Shown piece after piece: positions 36,251 to 48,968 of a stretch of DNA of 64,000 nt. The stretch comes from Nymphaea colorata (taxonomy: Eukaryota > Streptophyta > Magnoliopsida > Nymphaeales > Nymphaeaceae). The stretch covers positions 10,182,001-10,246,000 of the forward strand of contig NC_045150.1 of the NCBI RefSeq assembly GCF_008831285.2. Reading direction: 5' to 3'. The notes under the pieces are model-generated. The model had not been told where the DNA came from. It made no database searches and saw only the letters and a program-made list of their open reading frames with translations. The translations under genes were made by a program, and so were the position numbers. Each line of letters begins with the position of its first letter. Positions within the stretch are counted from its first letter, which is position 1.

Positions 36251-36461
36251 ATATATATATTATGTGTGTGTATAACTAATAATAGATAATGAAAATACAT
36301 ATCACTTTTTTCTCTTTATTTTTCTCCTAACTATCTATCAAGTTAGATTGGACAACAGACCAACAGACCTCTTACAATATATATATGTAAACAGATAATG
36401 AAAATACACACACACACACACTACTTCGATCACAAACAAAAACCAACTGACCTCTTACAAT

Positions 36462-36492
<31 letters not shown>

Positions 36493-36544
36493 CACACACA
36501 CACACCCTACTTGTATCACAAACAAAAACCAACAGACCTCTTAC

Positions 36545-36579
<35 letters not shown>

Positions 36580-36675
36580 TACTTCGATCACAAACAAAAA
36601 ACAGACCTCTTATATTTGTGTTAAGAAGTGTTCTGAACAAAATCTGAATCTCCTAATGTGTTCATTATAAACACT
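35255..36675 (+). repeat. Amplified block C, copy 1
   Basis: The block matches 52,850-53,680. It starts near CTCTTTTCCACTCACCAGC and ends near CTCCTAATGTGTTCATTATA. Its own second half (35,990-36,150) repeats part of the first (35,330-35,470), including CTTCACTTT..AGTGGT. It contains a (CT)n run at about 35,325-35,349 and alternating (TA)/(CA) tracts at 36,214-36,590. No gene is seen. Confidence 0.75.
36214..36263. repeat. (TA)n microsatellite in C1
   Basis: A TA run of about 50 bases with one phase break, followed by a GT run. Confidence 0.9.
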
Positions 36676-37804
36676 AATTTAATCTAAACAATGATTAAGA
36701 TCAAATTACTTTTATAAAAAAAGTATTTTTTCAACTTTTAAAATTTTGATGTTATAAGTGTCATTCCTTTTTTAATTATTATGGTATATTAATAAAATAA
36801 AAAATAACTAACTTAATGTATGTTTATCATGAAATATATTTTAAGATAGTGCTAAATTATAAAGAAAAGGAATTTTAATATGCCCGGCTTCTGTCCCTTA
36901 CCTAAGTGGTATGTCCATTCTTAGGGTTTGCAATAAGTGGTGGAAAACGAAACGAGCTTTAAGAAAGAAGACTTAATTGGGAATGATCCAAATCTTCCAC
37001 CAGAAAATACAAAACCATGTATGCCAACATCAAATACAGATGGCACATGGATCTACAACTTCAGTTTAAAGGAATTAGACATTTTCCTCTTGTTGACAAT
37101 CTAGCACAGCTTATGTTACAGAAATTTCCTAATAGCCATCGGTTAGCAAACTAACCAACAACAATCAAATTCTCTCGGGCCAACTAAATTGAAGACAAGC
37201 AAGGCCAGGAGAAAGACAACGAATGTATTGTCGTTTCTTTGCTGTTCTTAATTTGTACTTTGCTGTTTTCTTGTCATCTATTTTACATTTTTACATGTGA
37301 AAATTGGTTTGAATCAACCAATTTGAATTGTACCAGTTCGTTCTTGGCCCGATATTTCATGATTTTATCATCTAGATAGCACTAGCTTTGATAGTCATAC
37401 ATGAAAAGACCTCAATACTTAGTCCGTTTCTTGTGAAGTTACATCATGTTTTGCATGTCTCCATTTATTTTGTAGCTCTTAAACAATTAATGACATCGAC
37501 TTTTCTCTATATGCCACAGCTTTCTTAAAGTCCAAATCTGTCAACCCTAAAAGGTCGCTTCTCTTCCCCATCAAGGTGTAGCTGGATGTCCCCAGCACGG
37601 GTTTCGGTGAGTTATCAAATGCGACAACCTAGCAAAGTCTTCTAGGTGATTGTCACCTTGAATCCATTAAAAGATGCATTTGCAATGATCAGTTGCTTGG
37701 TCATGGTTTTAAATAATGGAGTACAACTTTTACAGCAGTTTTTAATGATACAAAATAACAATTCGAGCACAAAAATAGCTGCCCGATTTCAATATACACA
37801 CACA

Positions 37805-37856
<52 letters not shown>

Positions 37857-39174
37857 ACACACCTTAATTAGGTCGTCATGCCACACATCTTAATTAGGTC
37901 AATGATGCATCACTCAGATGCTTTGAGGCGCTCTTCTAGGTGATGCACAGAGACCTCATGCAGATGTGCACCTCTAACAACACTGGTTTAGGCTACTTGT
38001 CAAAGAAAGAAAAATCTGACAGAAGAATATTCCATGCATGACCCTTTTGCAGTCCACATCGTCCGTTAATCTTTCCACCCTAAGAGATGTTCCAGAATAA
38101 AAAAACAAATCAGGCCAAATCAGAGAGAGCAAGAGAGAGAGAGAGAGAGAAAGAGGGTGATGACAGTTGCTCATGATGAGAGCAATGAGTAGAGAGTGTT
38201 CAGCTGAGTTCGGGTGGACATGGGCCAACAAACAGATTTGCATTAATAAAACAGTCGTAGCGAAAAAGAGTGTCCCAAGAAGGTACTCTATATAGAGAAG
38301 ATATATCTTGTAAGAAAAAGATGACTAAAAAGATTGTTTATATATATATATATATCCTGTAGAAACGGGTTGTCAAAACATGTTATATGTAAAAAATTTG
38401 TGTATATGGGTACATAATGACCAAATATCCCTGTTTATAGTAGAAAAGGAACATTTTAAAAGGGTAAAAAAGGGTTATGAAAAAAATAAAAAGTGTAAAA
38501 TAGACATAGTACGTCATTAAAAAATTCAGAAATAACCCAACCTTCATCTTTTTTCCTATGATACTGTATACTTGTGGATCCACAGAAGTGTGCAGCAGCT
38601 CGATCTCATATCTCATATCGGGCATTGACCAGTTCCAAAGATTCAAGTGGCCCAAGAATAAGAAAGAGGAGAGGGGGTTGGTGGAGGAGGAGAAAACTGA
38701 ACTTTAGCCACCAGCGTTGTCATCAGACGTCGCTTGTCGATTTCTTCAATCGATGTGGCTTGAGTTTTCGACGCTGATGGTCATTGGCGAAGCTCTCTCT
38801 AAAGAACGTAGGTGACCTTAGACTTAATTTCTTGCTTAGGTGGGCATTTGAGATCCTTTTAATGATGTACGTGGGGGGCTATATATCTATATGATCCAAT
38901 ATATTGCATGCCTAAGGTCTGATTTGTACAGGTGAAAAGTGAAAACTGGAAGGAAAGCGGCTCTAACATCACAAAGCACCCATCTAAATATGCTTTCTAT
39001 ATCAAAATTTTATCCCTCTATACATCTCATTCTTACAGCCAAAACAATACCAAAAGCTGAATTTTCCATTATAACTCGTAACCATTGAAAGTTGATCAAA
39101 CAAACTGATGGTCGCTAACATCATCTCTAAGAACTGATTGCCTTCTAACCAATACTACTGGCTCAAACCAGACG
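36676..39174. repeat. Segment D1, noncoding mosaic
   Basis: This is a patchwork of sequence seen elsewhere. 37,220-37,400 combines pieces like 15,800-15,940 and 17,000-17,050. 37,640-37,810 resembles 24,490-24,640. 37,930-38,930 is a shortened relative of 30,940-32,240 in arm 2. Segment 36,676-37,200 has no second copy in the window. A (TA)n lies at 37,810-37,853. No gene is recognised. Confidence 0.6.
37810..37853. repeat. (AT)n microsatellite in D1
   Basis: A run of about 44 bases of AT after a short CACACAGAG stretch. Confidence 0.95.
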
Positions 39175-39179
39175 GTTGC

Positions 39180-39889
39180 TGTAATGCCCACGTTTTTCTT
39201 TTTCTTTATTATCACAAAAATTTTAATAAGAGTATAGGCTATAATTGGTAGATTCAATAACTGATAAAAATAGTTGAAACTGTCAACTATATCATAAAGG
39301 GGGCAGTCATGGAAAGAAATGAATGGCTTAAAAAATATATACCTAGGTAGAAGTGGTAACTGAAAATATTAAAAGAAACTAAAGATGATTGAGGGCAGCT
39401 GAGAAGCCTTCCTGAGAAAAATCATTTGGGGGTGTTGCTCACCATGTATTGGCCTTATTTAACCCCACACCTCAGTTTCCCATTTGCTGCAGCCATAGGG
39501 GGAAGGGTTCCAGCAGTTAGAAATTAGGAACAAGTGAGAGCTAACCCTTGTTTTCCTGCATCTTGGGGTGAAGATCAAGAGCAAAGAGGCACACTGGTCC
39601 ATGTGACTGTTATCCGCTGCTTGGAGGATCAAGAAAGCCAAGGAGCTAGGGTGCTGACAGTAAAAAATCAGGGGCTATACAGTTAGAGAGACCCGGGTAA
39701 GTGTTATATAGTTTCTTTTACAAATTATCTACATAGGTAGGTATATATATACATAAAGCAAGGAGAATTCTACTTGGTGGGGCTGAAATTATACATGTAA
39801 ATGAATGTCTTGATTGCAGCATAGAGCAATAAGGTATGGGAATACTCAGCTATGAGTGCAGCATGTAGCCCTTGTACCTTTGTTGCTTG

Positions 39890-39923
<34 letters not shown>

Positions 39924-40245
39924 TGTTATAGTAGCGAATCTATATATTTATGCGCCTAGATATGAACAGATGTGCGAAGTGTTATATTCTGGAAATGATA
40001 CACAACACTCTTAGTCTTAGACATCTCTGATTGCCTAAATATATATATATATATATGCATGTATGAGGTGTAATTACCTGTGTGCAGAAAAATAAATGGG
40101 TATTTTTTGTGTAATACATGAGCTGTTTGTGAAGGAATATATATAATGTGGTACTATGTTCATAATATAGCTATATGAAGCACAATGTGACACCCTTGTG
40201 CTGGAATTGTCCGTAACATGTGTTTCTAGTTCCATGAAAGTCTAA
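39180..40245 (+). mobile_element. Candidate solo LTR (Gypsy/chromovirus-like)
   Basis: The left end TGTAATGCCCACGTTTTTC, followed by a T-rich run and TTAATAAGAGTATAGGC, looks like the start of Tekay-type Gypsy LTRs. A CTTATTTAACCCC TATA-like site lies near 39,456. The five bases before it (GTTGC, 39,175-39,179) recur at 40,246-40,250, which would be the target-site duplication. The 3' end reads CTAA rather than CA, which weakens the call. No internal retrotransposon sequence adjoins it. A (TA)n run lies at 39,893-39,920. Confidence 0.4.
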
Positions 40246-40250
40246 GTTGC

Positions 40251-42812
40251 TGAAATTGATGGTATGTGCACATGAAAGTGATTGGAACCAGTTTGAACTG
40301 CTGAGGAATTTGAGGAACTGGGAATGATTCTAGGGAACTCAATAAGAGGTAAACTCTCTTTTAGCTCATCAATAGGTCTAGGTTTAATACATTCAGATCT
40401 GGACGACGACTTTAGCTAACTTGAATGTTTGAGGCAGCAAAAGAGGGACCACAATGAGAGTATAAAAAATTTCTTTCGTAAAAAATAACATGTCTAGATA
40501 TGATGACATGATTAGAGATTAGATTGTAACAAACACAGCCTTTATGACAGCTGCCATACCCAATGAAGACGCAGGTTTGAGCTTTGGGTTCTAGTTTTGA
40601 AGCACGTCTAGGCCCATTCAATGGATGGATGGTACAACCAATGGTCCTTAGATGACTATATTTGGGAACTTCACGTAAGAGCTTCTCTTACGGCGTCATT
40701 TGCAAGTCTGCAATAGGTAACCTGTTAATAAGATGAACGGCAGTTTTAAAAGCATCAAACCAAATTTTTTATGGTATATTGGCATGATAAATCATGGTGA
40801 GCCCCATTTCCACAAGATGCCTATGCTTCCTTTCAACTATCGCGTTCTACTAGGATGTGTAAGGGCATGTTATCCATCGACGAATTCCTTGATTTTCAAG
40901 AAATGTGCTAAATTCTTTGCTCATGAATTCTCCTCCTCCATCTGAATGGAAAATTTTAATTTTTGTTTCAAGTTGACACTACTATGCTTAAAAAGGTTTT
41001 AAAACATGGAAGCGTATCACTTTTCTTTGACAAGGGAAAGATCCATGAGAAGTGAGAGTAGTCATCAACCGTTAAGAAATAATACATGTACCCTTCTCGT
41101 GAAGCACATGGTGCTGGTGCACAAATATCAACATGTAACACTTCAAGGGGTTTGGTCGCATGAAACTCAGCTTTAGGAAAATGAATTTTATGCATTTTTC
41201 CAAGCACACGTGAAGAAGAAAGATCTAATTTATGTCTTTCATCAACAGAAATTAAACCAGCAACTTTCAACTAGTTTAACAACTGAAAGTGAGCATGTTC
41301 TAGATGCCATAACTAAATGTCTGAGTAAGAATTTTGAGAAACCAAAGAAGTATTTGCAGTCTTTTATTGATCGTCATCTCCAATACTGATAGGATTGCTA
41401 GTAGAGTCCTTCCTTTCTCTCATCCACCTATAGAGTCCTCCTTTCTCAAGCAGCCCTATGTGAAGAATCTTGCCCGTCTGCATATTCTTAACAATAAAAC
41501 CATTAGAGGAAAATTCAATAGAGCATTGGTTGTCTTTGGTAAACCTTGCTACTAACATAAGATTGTTGTGTGCTTTATGAGCATGCAACACATTTTTCAA
41601 AACAAAGGATGACGTCTTGCTAGGTAGGTACACGTTCCCTATATTTTTAATTTTCATCTTACTACCATTGCCAACTATAATAGAATTAGAACCATGATAG
41701 GGAACTTTACCTTGCATATCTTGTTATGAATTTGTCACATGGTGGGAGGCACCTGTGTCTGGATACGAGACTGAGTCTTGAGTGTTGCTGACATTTTCTC
41801 GGCTACTAGATGCATTATCAGATTTTCCCATGTTGAATGCCGTGGCCATAAACGCTTTTGGAATATCATAACATTGTCGAGCTGTATGATTTCTTAAGCC
41901 AAAATATTGACAAGTTACTCGTTGGCTAGACTGGTTAGTGTTATTATTTTTTCCATAGTTTCCTCTTCCACCATTATGGTCTCTTCCCCTACCACCATTA
42001 TAGTTGCCACGCCCACGGCCTTGGTCAGTAATAAAAGGACGTCGACACCCTTGGTCAGTAATAAAAGCACGCCCACACCCTTGGTCAGTAATAAAAGCAC
42101 GCCCATGCCCCTGTTCAGCAATAAAGGCAGTGGCAGTGGCTTCAACCTAAGTCATCTTGGATGAAGAAAGGATTCCAAGTCGTCGCTCTTGAGTAATTAA
42201 CATATCACATAATTCAGACCACGAAGGCAGATCTTTGAATGCAGTAACCGTGGTAATAAAAATTCATATTCAGAATTCAGTCCATCACATAATTCACAAG
42301 GTCTGTATCTGAGACAAAGTGTTGCACTCTGCTAAGAGAATCATGTAAGAAACTAATATGTTGAAGGTATTCAGTCATAGACATTCCTCCCTTTTTTGGT
42401 TTTGTAATTCTCTTTTCAACTGAATAATACGAAGATTATTTTGTGAGGCATACTGTTTTTCAAGGATGCACCAAGCATCTATAGCCGTGCCAACACGAAC
42501 CAGTTGTGACATGACTGGTTTAGTCACAGTGACTTTGATCCAACTTAGTGCAAGATGGTCTTCACGATACCATAAATCATAAACAGTATTTTCTTGTGTG
42601 TGTGCTTCATCAAGAAATTCAGGTGGAGCAGAACATTTTCCATTAACGTGTTTGATCAAATTTAAACTTTTCATAACACTTTCAATTTGAGAACGCCAAA
42701 GAAGGTAATTTGATCGATCAAGCTTGACTGAAACCAAACTTGAGAAAGCATTCCATTATGTACCTGGTGGAGTAGGAGTGCGAGGAGCGTTAGAAGAGGA
42801 CAATGCAGCCAT
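40251..42812 (-). pseudogene. Copia-1 gag-protease-integrase, D1 copy, broken
   Basis: The minus strand reads from ATG at 42,812 (MAALSSSNAPRTPTPPGT). A TAA follows at codon 19. Gag (UBN2/gag_2 type) contains LDRSNYLLWRSQIESVMKS and AWCILEKQYASQNN. A zinc-knuckle-like CQYFG..NHTARQC has F in place of the second Cys. The protease motif DTGASHHVT (about 41,740-41,760) is intact. Integrase has PLEVLHVDICAPAP and LTVDDYSHFSW with its first catalytic Asp. A later piece, GPRRASKLEPKAQTCVFIGY (about 40,560-40,620), is the integrase C-terminal region. Stops occur throughout, and RT and RNase H are missing. Confidence 0.85.
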
Positions 42813-43541
42813 ATTATACTAGAAATTTCTCCCTCGTTCAATCAACAGCCGATGAGCATAGTCAATACGATTTGAGTTTGATAAACAAAAAAGGCGACTG
42901 AGGTGGTGGATGGGACGACTGAAGGGGCAGATAGGCCTCAGTGGCACTCCCTTGTAAGCACGCTCCTCCGTGAATAGGTGAACACAAAAGGAAACAGTGC
43001 ACCCCTTGGTGAGGTTTGAAAACAGCGTGACCTTCCCTTGTTGAGAGACAGAAAAAGAAGTCAATAGCGTGCTCCTCGGTGAAGGCTGGAAAGAGCGTGG
43101 CCTTCCTTAGACAAAAAAGGAGACACGTGCCTCGCTGAAGGTAGGGAACAACACACTCCAAAAGGAAGGCACGTGCCTCAGTGAAGGCAGGAAACAACAC
43201 ACTCGGTGACAGACCCTTGTTCAAACACTAAAAGGAGCGAGCAGCACACTCATCGGTGAAACAGCCCGCTCCTCGGTGAAGACAAGATGCAGTACACTCC
43301 TCGGTGAAGGCCGTGGTGGCTTTCACTTGCTCACCACAAAAAAAAAGAGCATGAAACCGCATGCTCCTCTGTGGTTTCCCTTGTTACGCAAAAAATTGTG
43401 GATGTAGGAAGAGGAACAGTAGACGCAACAGGGGACACAGCAGAGAGAGTGGCTGGAAAATGATGGTGCTGGCATCAAACAATGGTTGTGCACCAAACAG
43501 GTGAAACGTGGCTCTAGAAAGATGCAGGATACGGAAGACCA
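42813..43541 (-). mobile_element. Copia-1 leader with repeated CTCCTCGGTGAAG motif, D1/A2
   Basis: The untranslated stretch between PBS and gag. It carries many copies of a GCTCCTCGGTGAAG(G/A)C motif. Minus-strand frames here (up to 120 codons) just read the repeat as CLHRGA/SPRS and are not genes. The PBS at the LTR side is reduced to ACCA (about 43,538-43,541). Confidence 0.7.
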
Positions 43542-43778
43542 AGTTAAAAGAAAATATGAAAACTCAGGTGTAACGTGATTCGACTAAAATCAGCCTACAT
43601 CCACAAAAAGACTCTCTCTTCTATTCTATAACCACACAGAGAGAGCACAGATATTTATAGTCACTTTCTACAATTTAGATCTTTGATTTTAGGATTTTGA
43701 TTTACATGACAGATTTGGGCAGAATTATAGGAGAAGATAGGGGTAATGATTTTTTTCTCATTTAGAGAAGATTGGTCA
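43542..43778 (-). mobile_element. Copia-1 LTR, A2
   Basis: Minus-strand LTR equivalent to 14,667-14,903. Together with the leader and the gag-integrase at 40,251-42,812 it forms the 5' part of one Copia-1 insertion; no 3' LTR was found. Confidence 0.65.
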
Positions 43779-43779
43779 G

Positions 43780-44345
43780 TTTTGGATAGCTCTTGAGTTT
43801 TGGAAAACGTACCCTGTCCTTTGTAACTGATCCTGATCGTATCCATTCCATAGATCTTATCATTGTTAACAAATCTAGCACAGCACTATGTTACAGTAAT
43901 TTCTGAATATTTTTTCCAAGAAGAAAGTCATTCTGCTGGACCAGAAACCCCGGAAGAGGCTTGGTGATTGTTATGAGAGAGATGGGCTCTATCTACTACA
44001 TTAACTTGAACACAAACAAGGCATTTCCAGCTGACAAGAAGAATGAAGAATCACTCCTATGGCACCATAGGTTGGGACATTTGTCTGATCTAATTCTCAA
44101 AACTATGTTTCTTAAGCTCATCTACAATTTTCCAGTATGTGAGACATGATATTACGCAAAGATGACTGGACCATCATTTCCTGAATCTTAAATCAAAAGC
44201 CAATATTGCTTCAACTTGGTCCAGGCAATGTATGGGGCCTGGCTTCCGCTGTTTACAACTTTATTTTCAGATACTTTCACCTGTTAAAAGATGACAAATG
44301 ATGGATGAGTTGGGTGTTCTTTCTCAAGAAAAATGGATGAAGTCT
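43780..44345 (+). pseudogene. Copia-2 pre-integrase/integrase fragment, A2
   Basis: Same piece as at 14,905-15,430: ADKKNEESLLWHHRLGHL is readable. The frame ends at a TGA (about 44,147) where the other copies encode the Cys-Asn of CETCNYAK. A further deletion in the segment equivalent to VQADVWGPAP shifts the frame. Confidence 0.8.
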
Positions 44346-47007
44346 GTTTTATTAGCAGGCATTGTATGGCCACTAGCAATATCCTATATTAACAAAAGTC
44401 ACGCACTGGGTGAATTTTATCCAATCTTAAGACTGTGAAAGGTTGCAGATTGGGTTGAGAAGGACTTGGTTTCACATGAAAGACCCACAAATATGATTAA
44501 CTGAAAAATTTTTGGTGGTGGTGAACCCTCTGCTAGGTTAAAAGAATCAAAACTTAGCTGGAACAATCTTGACATCAGGGCTGGGGCTTGTTCTCTCTAT
44601 ATTTTTGAAGTTGAACTCCTGTCCTCAGAAGAGGGGTTGACCTTTTGGTTGTTGTTACCTCATAGCCATCTAGACATCCTTTGTCTTTCTCACTCCTCTT
44701 TTTTGCTTATATTGTCATTTCTTTGCTGTTCTTAATTTGTAATTTGGTGCTTTTTTGTCATCCATTTTATAATTTTTTTTCATTTTATCTGTGAAAATTG
44801 GTTCAAATCAACCTATTTGAACCGTACCAGTTTGTTATCTGCCCGATATTTGATCAAATTATAATTGGCATGCAGAGTTCTATATTTTATTAAATAATCT
44901 TATTCCTAGTCCCATGAGTTATTTTCGGTGATTGCCTGGGCCTCCTATTTTACACCCCAACGCATGTCCAATGATATTGGATCGTGTAGGTCGGTGCAGG
45001 GCTGGAGTATTTTTTTTTATAAAGAAGTGTATATTTTGGAATACTTACTTTTTCATAAACCCTTTTTGACCTTCTAAAATTCTTTTTTTTTTTACTTAGA
45101 CATGTTATTTTGATTATTAACCACCCATATGCATAATTTTTCATGCATAAGACCATATAAGACACTAATTTTAGATCCGGCTTTCCATAACGCCCATGCG
45201 CATGTGAGTAGAGTCAAATGTCCTTCAACTGGCATACATAGTGCTTCCAAGCTCCATCCTTGCGCTAGTATAGCACATTGCTCTCGATCCGACCAGGTCG
45301 ACTGGAAACTGAAAGCATGTCATTGTCGTTTAAGAAAAGTCATTCCTGGGATTCAAAGAAAAGTCAGCCGAATTTTTTCTCCTTTAACTGGCCCTTGCAT
45401 CCAATTAAGATGAACCAATCCAATTAATTTCTGGTAACTAAAACTTACATGTACAAATTTTTTGTGTGGATAAAAACCATCACAGTGCATTTGCATTGAC
45501 CAGTTGTTTGAGCACGGTCTTTTGAAAGCAGTTTTTAATTATACAAAATAACAAGATAACCACTCTACTTCAGATGTAGGTGCCTCAAATGTATGAAGTT
45601 ATTAACATGAACATAACTAAAGTTTGTGCGGCACCAGCCATCCTGTAGCTCCACCACGGGATTTACCATGACACAAGATGATTCATTTGAATTTGAATGA
45701 ACCTGCAATTGTGGGTGACCTTATACAGAATAGGCTCTGTAACTAGGGAAGATCTCTATATTTTAATTTTAATTGGTTATGTCTTAACACAAAATAGAAG
45801 GTCGGCCGAATGCTATTGGGCCCAGCTATCATTAATTACCAAATAAGAACTTTATTAATTTGTCAGTCATTTGACCCAAATAATGTCAATGTTTAATTGA
45901 CACCATATTTTTTTCGTTTAAGATTTAGAAAAAGAATTATAACAATTAATTATCAGATATTTCATGATTTTGTCATCTAGCTAACTCTAGCTTTGATAGT
46001 CATAGCACCAACTTCATCCACATTTTCTTTTCCCCGGCCCTGCAAATTAATCATTGTCAAAAACATTTTCATAAAATTAGACCAAACTGATAGATATAAA
46101 TTTCCAAAAAATAACAAAGTATATTATTTTGCAAACATGTACGAAGGTTATTATAACGTACTGCTGAAGTTGAAAAAAACAAAATCATTATCAACAGAAT
46201 ATTGATAAAAAAAACATACAAAGACAAAGAAAATAGTGCGTGAGCACCCCTAGTCGTCAGGAAGCGGATGTTCAAGTAATATTGACAAAGTTACTCTTTG
46301 ATGTAGATTCATTACTTATTCTTTCTGGGGATGTTCAAGTAATATTGACAAAGTTACTCTTTGATGTAGATTCATTACTTATTCTTTCTACTAAAAGGGA
46401 TGGCAGGCTAACTCCCAGCAGAGTTTGCATCGAAAGTGACAAAGAAAATTGTGGTGGTGTTCTTATGTCCGGGTGGTTTGAGAGATCGATTTGATCCTCC
46501 TTTGTGCATTTAGTTGTTTGATAGTTTGATGTATAGCATTAAAAGGTATGCTTTAAAAGATCCACAACTTAAACAAACTAAAGATTTATGTAGCATGGAT
46601 CTTAAATCCATGTATATTAACAATGATAGATTTAAGGTCGGATGGGGGGGAGTCTCGACTTGATCTGGTCCCTGGTGAAACAAATACAACCACAACAATA
46701 AAGACAAGCTATTGGCAACGCCTTTTGTCGTTGCAAATAAGTTTATTGCCAACTCGCAAAAGACCAATACTCGTCCTTGCCCTTTCCAGTGTTGCCAAAA
46801 ACGTTTCGCTAGCCTCAGATCACCTGCCTCCATTTTAGAAGTGCACGGACTGGTTATTCCCAGCTTTTATCTAATGTCATGCCCGTGTTGAGAAAACTTG
46901 ACAAAACAATGTAAATATGAAAATTTAGGTGGATAACGACAGATTCAGATTAGACATCCCTATCAAGTCTGAATTAAGAATGCATTTATAAAAGAAAGAA
47001 TCGTTAA
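44346..47007. repeat. Noncoding repeat of block A, copy 2
   Basis: It matches 15,431-17,989 and 55,218-57,764. No gene is seen. Confidence 0.7.
46266..46391 (+). repeat. 63-bp tandem duplication in A2
   Basis: GGATGTTCAAGTAATATTGA and the following 43 bases occur twice with a 63-bp period. Blocks A1 (17,308) and A3 (57,138) have a single copy, so the duplication arose after amplification. Confidence 0.95.
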
Positions 47008-48968
47008 AATTTACTTGTTTCCACCATTCCTCCCATTCTACTTCAAACTTCCCAGCCATGGAAAAATGATGTATTTGATGTAATCCAAGCATGGGTTTCC
47101 TTCAACAATATTGGGCGGGCAGTAAGCTTCTTGATTTCCACATCAACTTCTGCCTTCAAGATCCAAGATCAAAGAATAGATCAGTTTTCAGCACAAAGAA
47201 ACTAACCAGCCTCAATCGATAGGACAAGCTTCTACAAGAGGAAGAAACTAATCTAGCATGCACCTTAGAAAGGACAAGCATCTGTGAATCAATCATGCCC
47301 ATCGAGTCTAGATCTTGATTAATTCTCCGCTCCTTGCTGACATCCACATATGTAGTGCCTAATAGGACCATAACTAGTTCAGATCTGATGAGATGACTCA
47401 GATCTTCTCTAGAAGAGAAATTAACTCATGATCAACTAAGTCAAAACCAGCTTCATGCCATCAAGGGACAAAATGCAAGTTCCGACTAAAATTGACTTGA
47501 TACTGATGAAACTACAAAGAAAAGGAGGAAATTCGGAAATTCAAACTGTTACAGTCTTAAGATATTAGAAGCAAAGTAGTTTACAAACCAAATCATGAGA
47601 ATATATATTGTTCCATCAAAGAGTGGCAGCTCTTTGCAAATGCACCATGTCTCAAACAGCAACTATGTGTTTCAACAACTATACTTAGTAAGTAGATTAC
47701 AACTGTGACATGTAACTTGTTTCCAGTATCTATAGGTGTGCCATCAGTCTTAAGAATTATATTTATAATTTCACCAATGCATTCTATTTGTTGAGTGCAT
47801 TGGCCACCTGTAAGAACATTCTAGAAATAAAATCAACATTAGCCCAATAGAAGATATACCAAGATAAGATCGAGAGAAAGGATTAAGTAGACCAAGTAAG
47901 GTTACTAAAAATAGCAAGAAGGCAATAGACAGTATAAAGGCTATAAGCCCTAAAGATCTTGGACGCTCCATGAGCAGCAAGGGCACGGACATCGGCAAAG
48001 AGGAATTCTTACATCCATCCCAGTGCTACATAGTAATGAGACTAAATAATCATCTTACCCATGTGTTGCAGGAGGAAGGCCTTGAAGTTCTTCTGTATAA
48101 AGTGGCATATCAAAAAGTACAAAGTCATTAAGTAGATTGTATTGATTTCCAAATAAGTATATTCATGCATACAAAGTATGTGGAATGGATCAAAGAAAGC
48201 AGGTCTTACAAAAGCTTTGAATGCTGGGCGATGTGCAGCCATCTCATATAAGCAATTTGCAAACCATTTCCAAAACTTATACTAAAAAATTAGTACAATT
48301 ATCATGCAAAGTATTGGCCATCATGGAAAAAATGAGAGAGAGAAGAGACCAAATATCAGATTTGAAACCATATTCAATGGCTGAATATAGATCATTAGAG
48401 AGAGTTATAAGATTACATAGGTTAGCCATAATCTACTACACCCATTTTCAAAGACCCAGAGGAATTAATCAACAAAAGAATATCCAAAACAAAACGAGTA
48501 GAAGCTATGGTACAAATGCATGCTTGAAATGTAGAATGCTTTGTAGCTGCACCTACTAAAAACACTGATATTCTCTTTGACTTAGCTATTACTTACAAGA
48601 CACACTATTAGAAAAGTGACTCGTAAAAGATGGTAGAGACATTATGGAGGATGACCACCATTGCATATGAAAGACAGCTTGTGTATAAAAATATAAATAA
48701 ACATGCATTAAAAGATAGATATAAATACGTAGATAAATAGCTATATTTAATACATAAACAAATAGAGAACTAATGTAAATGTGTACGACATTATCACTTC
48801 AAATAATATGTCACCTTTGAGTCTTTGATAACTCTGAAAAAACCAAATGTAAAATTAGGACTCGTGTGTAAAAAAAGTGTAGCAAATACCGCCAAACTAC
48901 CTTATATGTATCCGCACTGCCCTTTCAAGATAATATAAGATGTCCTCTATTGTTCCTTGCAACACCAC
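47008..48968 (-). pseudogene. Exon-fragment cluster, A2
   Basis: Same order as in A1. The 48,968-48,901 exon reads like VVLQGTIE.ILYYLERAVR. NEK exons lie at 48,375-48,210. A LYTEELQGLPPATHG exon near 48,060-48,120 is followed by GTAAG. The SKERR.NQDLDSMGMIDS exon lies near 47,280-47,360. AEVDVEIKKLTARPILLKE is near 47,100-47,155. This copy keeps the 265 bp between the first exon and the NEK pieces that A1 has lost. The non-kinase protein is not identified. Confidence 0.55.
48210..48425 (-). pseudogene. NEK-like protein kinase exon fragments, A2
   Basis: This copy reads SNDLYSAIEYGFKSDIWSL (about 48,344-48,402) and CLYEMAAHRPAFKAF (48,248-48,210). EYGFKSDIWSL is closer than A1 to the family consensus PYGFKSDIWSL, which strengthens the NEK assignment. 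The bases before the second piece read TTTGCAAATTGC, where an AG acceptor would be expected. Confidence 0.65.

Noticed and set aside
36398-36670. Frames rich in HTHT/IYIY
   Set aside because: Translation of CA and TA microsatellites.
42819-43224. Minus-strand frames with SPRS/CLHRGA-type repeats (also 54,086-54,484, 14,419-14,690 and plus strand 62,339-62,693)
   Set aside because: They are the Copia-1 leader repeat read in several frames; no start or product is conserved.
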